35,251 bases of DNA from positions 1 through 35,251 of the forward strand of contig NZ_UYXQ01000035.1 in assembly GCF_900624995.1 (NCBI RefSeq), in the 5' to 3' direction. Under the pieces are notes generated by a model. The model was not told where the DNA came from and searched no databases. It saw only the letters and a list, made by a program, of their open reading frames with translations. Source of the DNA: Pseudomonas antarctica (GTDB taxonomy: Bacteria > Pseudomonadota > Gammaproteobacteria > Pseudomonadales > Pseudomonadaceae). The translations under genes were made by a program, and so were the position numbers. This document shows, piece after piece, positions 31,954 through 35,251 of this stretch; the stretch's first letter is position 1; each line of letters begins with the position of its first letter.

Positions 31954-32025
31954 CATCGCAGGCAAGCCCACCCACCTTTTGATTTGTGAACACATTCAAA
32001 TGTGGGAGTTGGCTTGCCTGCGATG
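31954..32025. repeat. REP-type inverted pair (BIME-like)
   Basis: CATCGCAGGCAAGCC at 31954-31968 and its exact complement at 32011-32025 enclose about 42 bases containing GTGGGAG. This is the familiar fluorescent-pseudomonad repeat found between genes. It follows lapC and probably protects or ends the lapEBC transcript. Confidence 0.8.
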
Positions 32026-32143
32026 GCACCATCAGCAACACCGCAGAGCCCAACCCTACTGCATATCGATATTCACTAACGGTATTTAGTCGCCCGTTCT
32101 TATATCTATAAAGTCACTCCCCTGTCCGACCGGGAGTGTCCTC

Positions 32144-33037
32144 ATGCCCGCTACCTCTACTGTTCCAGCAGCCACCTCTACCGCTCAAACCTTCGAGGTT
32201 CGCCCATTCCCCGGCAGCGTCGGCGCCGAGATCATCGGCCTGGACTTGTCCCGCCCGGTCAACGACGCTGACTTCAGGCGCATCCACCGCGCGCACCTGG
32301 ACCACCACGTCGTGGTGTTCCGCAACCAGCGCATCACCTGCGAACAACAGATCGCTTTCAGCCGCCGCTTTGGCGTGTTGCAGATTCACGTGCTCAAGCA
32401 GTTCCTGCTGGCCAACCACCCAGAAATTCTGATCGTCTCCAACATTATCGAAAACGGCCAATCCATCGGCCTGGGTGACGCGGGCAAGTTCTGGCATTCG
32501 GACCTGTCGTACAAGGAACTGCCAAGCCTGGGCTCAATGCTGCACGCCCAGGAACTGCCTTGCGAAGGCGGCGACACGCTGTTCGCCGACATGCACAAAG
32601 CCTGGGACCAACTGCCCGAGCACCTGCGCAAAGCCGTGGACGGCCGTCGCGCTGCGCACTCTTACACCGCGCGCTACAGCGAAACCAAATTCGAAGGCAA
32701 CTGGCGCCCAACCCTGACCCCGGAGCAACTGGCCCAGGTGGCCGAAGTGGTGCATCCGATTGTGCGCACCCACCCGGAAAACGGCCGCAAGGCGCTGTTC
32801 GTCAGTGAAGGCTTCACCACCCGCATCGTCGGCCTGCCTACAGATGAAAGCCGCGACCTGCTGGCCCAGCTTTACGCCCACAGCGTGCGGGCGCACAACA
32901 TTTACCGCCACCAGTGGCAACCTCACGACCTGGTGTTCTGGGACAACCGCTCGCTGATCCACTTGGCCGCCGGTTGCCCGAGCCATCTGCGCCGCAAGTT
33001 GTTTCGCACCACCATCCAGGGCGATGCGCCTTTCTAG
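32144..33037 (+). CDS. TauD/TfdA-family Fe(II)/2-oxoglutarate dioxygenase
   Basis: A 297-residue non-haem iron oxygenase that should hydroxylate or cleave a small organic acid, sulfonate or related compound using 2-oxoglutarate. The iron facial triad is H118 and D120 in FWHSDLSY and H273 in DNRSLIHLAAG; R288 in KLFRTTI should bind the 2-oxoglutarate carboxylate. The N-terminal core RPFPGSVGAEIIGLDLSRPV is typical of the family. The first ~15 residues are Ser/Thr/Ala-rich and may be a poorly conserved extension. No sulfonate transporter genes stand beside it, so the substrate is unknown; a decayed remnant follows directly. Confidence 0.88.
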   Translation: MPATSTVPAATSTAQTFEVRPFPGSVGAEIIGLDLSRPVNDADFRRIHRAHLDHHVVVFRNQRITCEQQIAFSRRFGVLQIHVLKQFLLANHPEILIVSNIIENGQSIGLGDAGKFWHSDLSYKELPSLGSMLHAQELPCEGGDTLFADMHKAWDQLPEHLRKAVDGRRAAHSYTARYSETKFEGNWRPTLTPEQLAQVAEVVHPIVRTHPENGRKALFVSEGFTTRIVGLPTDESRDLLAQLYAHSVRAHNIYRHQWQPHDLVFWDNRSLIHLAAGCPSHLRRKLFRTTIQGDAPF

Positions 33038-33059
33038 TCCCAGGCTCTGAGAGTTGAAA

Positions 33060-33331
33060 TGAACACTCCCCTGCAAAGGCCACGCGGCCAGCAACCTGCA
33101 CACTGCCACGCCGCTGCTGTTCGATGAAGCGCCCGAAGCCGAACGTGAGTTGGGTTTCGCCGATAGCCGCATCGCTTACTAAGGGGCCAACGTATGCGCC
33201 AGGAAGTTGAAGTAAACCTCGAGCCGCTGCTCAGTGGCGAGTTGTTGAGTAAGGTGAGCATCTCGCCGCCGAGCTGGTGTTCGACACCTTCGAGCGGCTC
33301 ACAGTAAAACGCTGGGGCGTGCAGCGCTAAA
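33060..33331 (+). pseudogene. Decayed coding remnant of unknown family
   Basis: Protein-like pieces occur in shifting frames: SNLHTATPLLFDEAPEAERE and then LGFADSRIAY ending at a TAA (33179); a new frame from ATG 33194 with MRQEVEVNLEPLLSGELLSK; and, after another shift, HLAAELVFDTFERLTVKRWG ending at TAA 33331. The composition is codon-like in each piece, but no single frame is open. I read this as one gene broken by indels. I do not recognise the family. It follows the dioxygenase on the same strand. Confidence 0.5.
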
Positions 33332-33428
33332 TAGGAATAATTGCCCTGTGGTGCGTATGAACCCGATAATGCCGACTGAATCCGGCGCTTGAGGGCGTCG
33401 AAATGGTCTGGTAAAGGGATTTACGAAC

Positions 33429-34055
33429 ATGCGATTTCTGGTGTTAGCGGCAGCGTTGGTTTGCTCATTTCAGGTGTGGGCGACCACCAGTCCGGAGGCA
33501 CTATACATGCCAAAACCGGTGTACCCGGAGGGCATGAGCAACCTTCGCGGCCACGCGCGAATCAGCCTCAACCTGCACAACGACGGCTCGGTCAGCGACG
33601 TCAAGGTGCTCAACGCCACCCATCCGGCCTTTGCCGAGGCCGCTATCAACGCCGCCAAATTGTGGCGCTTCAAACCGTGGACGCCCTCTGCCGATATGCC
33701 TGCGATCATCGACGCCAACAACGACATGATCTTTGCACCGCAGAACGACATCACCATCCCGTTTCAAAAACCCGTCACCGCCGTGGTATCGCAAACCTGC
33801 CGTGCGCTCAACGATGAGGTCGCGCAATGGCGCCACGATCAGCCCAGCCGCCCACTGAGTGCAATGCGCAGTTTCGCGCTGGTTCATGCCTACTTGGTGT
33901 TGCCGGTACTGAGCGGCAGCATTGAATACCCCGCCAGCCTGTCGGCCACGGACGATTTCGATAACGTTTTGCCGGAGATCGTGCGCAAGTGCCGCAGCCA
34001 ACCTAAAGGGCGCTTCATCGATCACCTTCCCGAAACCGTGCGCGTGCGCCTGTAA
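33429..34055 (+). CDS. Periplasmic TonB C-terminal-domain-like protein
   Basis: A 208-residue exported protein. The signal peptide MRFLVLAAALVCSFQVWA is followed by a TonB/TolA-like C-terminal fold: PKPVYPEGMSNLRGHARISL, then NDGSVSDVKVLNATHPAFAE and AAINAAKLWRFKPW, the classic YP-x-(A/G)-x2-x-G-x-V ... WRFKP pattern. It has no TM anchor or proline-rich spacer, so it is not a full TonB; the last ~85 residues are unassigned. GGGAT-like spacing before ATG 33429 is weak. The role is unknown. Confidence 0.8.
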   Translation: MRFLVLAAALVCSFQVWATTSPEALYMPKPVYPEGMSNLRGHARISLNLHNDGSVSDVKVLNATHPAFAEAAINAAKLWRFKPWTPSADMPAIIDANNDMIFAPQNDITIPFQKPVTAVVSQTCRALNDEVAQWRHDQPSRPLSAMRSFALVHAYLVLPVLSGSIEYPASLSATDDFDNVLPEIVRKCRSQPKGRFIDHLPETVRVRL

Positions 34056-34120
34056 CCCCCGACGCTCCAGCCTGCTACGATTGCACGCAATACACTCCCC
34101 ACTGGCCACGAGTGCTTGGC

Positions 34121-35041
34121 ATGCAACTACCGGACATGAACCTGTTGGTCGCCCTCGACGCCTTGCTCGACGAGGGCAGCGTGGTCGGTGCCGCGCGGCG
34201 GATGAACCTCAGCCCGGCGGCGATGAGCCGCACCCTCACACGGATTCGCGAGGCGGTAGGTGACCCGATCCTGGTGCGCGCCGGTCGCGGTCTTGTGCCG
34301 ACGCCCAAGGCGTTGCAACTGCAAGGCCAGGTGCGCAATGTGGTGGAGCAGGCGGCGTTGTTGTTTCGCTCGGCGGATCAGGTTGACCTGAGCACCTTGC
34401 GCCGACGCTTCAGCGTGCGCGCCAATGACTTCTTTATCGGTGTGTATGGCGGTCGCCTGTTCGACACCATGGAGCGCATGGCGCCGCTGTGCGAGCTGTG
34501 CTTCGTGCCCGAAGGCAACACCGATGATGAGGCGCTACGCGAAGGGCGGCTGGACCTGCGAGTGAGCAACACCATGCCCGCCAGCCCCGAAGTGAAGGTG
34601 CAGAACCTGTTCTCCACCACCTTTGTCGGCCTGGCGCGGCAAGATCACCCGTTGTTCGACGACGAAATTACCGCCGCACGTTTCGCCAGCTATTCCCACA
34701 TCAGCATTTCGCGTCGCGGCATCGCCCGTGGGCCGATCGACACCGCGCTGAATGCCCAGGGCCTTGAGCGCCGCGTGGCAATGATTGCCCCTGGCTTCCA
34801 TGGCGCGATGTTCATGCTGACCGACTCCGACCTGCTGTTGCCGGTGCCCAAAGAAGCCCTCTTGAGCGCCACCCGTCTGAACCTGCCGCTGCGCTCGTTC
34901 CCGCTGCCGATTTCCCTGCCGACCCTGGTGCTCGCGCAATCCTGGCACCCACGCTTCGACAAAGACCCAGCGCACAAATGGCTGCGTGAAACCCTGCGCG
35001 AGAGCTGCCACGCCACCTGGCTCGAAGCCCAGCCCACCTGA
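34121..35041 (+). CDS. LysR-family transcriptional regulator
   Basis: A 306-residue LysR-type regulator. The N-terminal winged helix-turn-helix reads MNLLVALDALLDEGSVVGAA then RRMNLSPAAMSRTLTRIREA and DPILVRAGRGLVPTPKAL, the standard family signature. The C-terminal ~220 residues form the two-lobed effector domain (RFSVRANDFFIGVYGGRLFD onward), close in style to the NodD/PcpR-like LysR group. I use the ATG at 34121 in preference to the TTG at 34112. No divergent target gene lies next to it; the targets are unknown. Confidence 0.92.
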   Translation: MQLPDMNLLVALDALLDEGSVVGAARRMNLSPAAMSRTLTRIREAVGDPILVRAGRGLVPTPKALQLQGQVRNVVEQAALLFRSADQVDLSTLRRRFSVRANDFFIGVYGGRLFDTMERMAPLCELCFVPEGNTDDEALREGRLDLRVSNTMPASPEVKVQNLFSTTFVGLARQDHPLFDDEITAARFASYSHISISRRGIARGPIDTALNAQGLERRVAMIAPGFHGAMFMLTDSDLLLPVPKEALLSATRLNLPLRSFPLPISLPTLVLAQSWHPRFDKDPAHKWLRETLRESCHATWLEAQPT

Positions 35042-35075
35042 ATCTCAGGTGCTCGCGATCAAAATGTGGGAGATT

Positions 35076-35251
35076 CTATGGTTGAGGGGAAGCCTCCAAA
35101 ACCGCTTTTGACTGGTATTCGCTCTGATTTTTCATGAGTGAAAACGCAATACGTGCCAGCTTGCGGGCGATGATGACCAGGGCCTGAGTCGTTTTCAGGC
35201 CCCTGGCCAGGTAACCTTCATACAGCGGCTTCCAAGCTTTTGACCTGATGC
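35076..35251 (-). mobile_element. C-terminal end of an IS110-like transposase (partial)
   Basis: The minus strand reads open from the window edge to a TAG at 35076: KAWKPLYEGYLARGLKTTQA, then LVIIARKLARIAFSLMKNQS. The arrangement LYxxLxARGxxxxxALVxxxRKLxRI is the C-terminal tail of IS110/IS1111-type (Transposase_20) enzymes. Most of the element lies outside the window, so its ends, target site and completeness cannot be judged. It ends 34 bases after the LysR stop. Confidence 0.78.

Overview
The window looks like a chromosomal segment of a Pseudomonas, most likely the P. fluorescens group. The evidence is the 5S rRNA sequence, the GTGGGAG-type REP palindromes typical of fluorescent pseudomonads, a complete lap adhesin locus whose key residues fall where they do in the P. 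fluorescens Pf0-1 proteins, and an mgo/pvf operon. No similarity search was run; all names rest on motifs and gene order.

Layout. (1) 1-350: the end of an rRNA operon, with the 3' part of one 5S gene, its terminator, a second complete 5S gene and another terminator. (2) 505-980: a decayed TonB-dependent siderophore receptor (stop, frameshift, internal deletion). (3) 1357-3237: a chemoreceptor with a dCache sensor. (4) 3277-8829, minus strand: four genes in the order DUF3050 protein, AurF-like diiron N-oxygenase, A-T-R nonribosomal peptide synthetase, SRPBCC protein. This is the mgoBCAD/pvfABCD arrangement, known to make diazeniumdiolate signals such as leudiazen and valdiazen. The start codons are coupled by TTGA and GTGA overlaps. 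The 5' end of mgoB looks shifted out of frame at a run of seven A. (5) 9212-9922: a GntR/FCD regulator with a palindromic operator-like site just upstream. (6) 10173-31931: the lap biofilm locus, made of lapG (periplasmic protease), lapD (c-di-GMP receptor), a small conserved gene, the 13.3-kb lapA adhesin gene on the minus strand, and lapE-lapB-lapC (type I secretion) divergent from it. (7) 32144-35041: a TauD-type dioxygenase, a decayed remnant, a periplasmic TonB-C-like protein and a LysR regulator. (8) 35076 to the end: the C-terminus of an IS110-like transposase, running off the window.

How the parts work together. LapEBC should export LapA and leave it held at the outer membrane by its N-terminal module. 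When c-di-GMP is high, LapD binds LapG; when it falls, LapG is released and cuts LapA at a TAAG motif, freeing the cell. Here LapA carries two TAAG motifs five residues apart. The lapA-lapE intergenic region has three FleQ-box-like elements, which suggests transcriptional input from c-di-GMP too.

The most notable observations are the mgoB frame break with an opposite-strand terminator-like hairpin on the same homopolymer, the doubled TAAG motif, the strictly in-phase 630-bp lapA repeat array with a near-identical recent duplication, and the resulting 2807-codon antisense open frame, which I do not believe is a gene.
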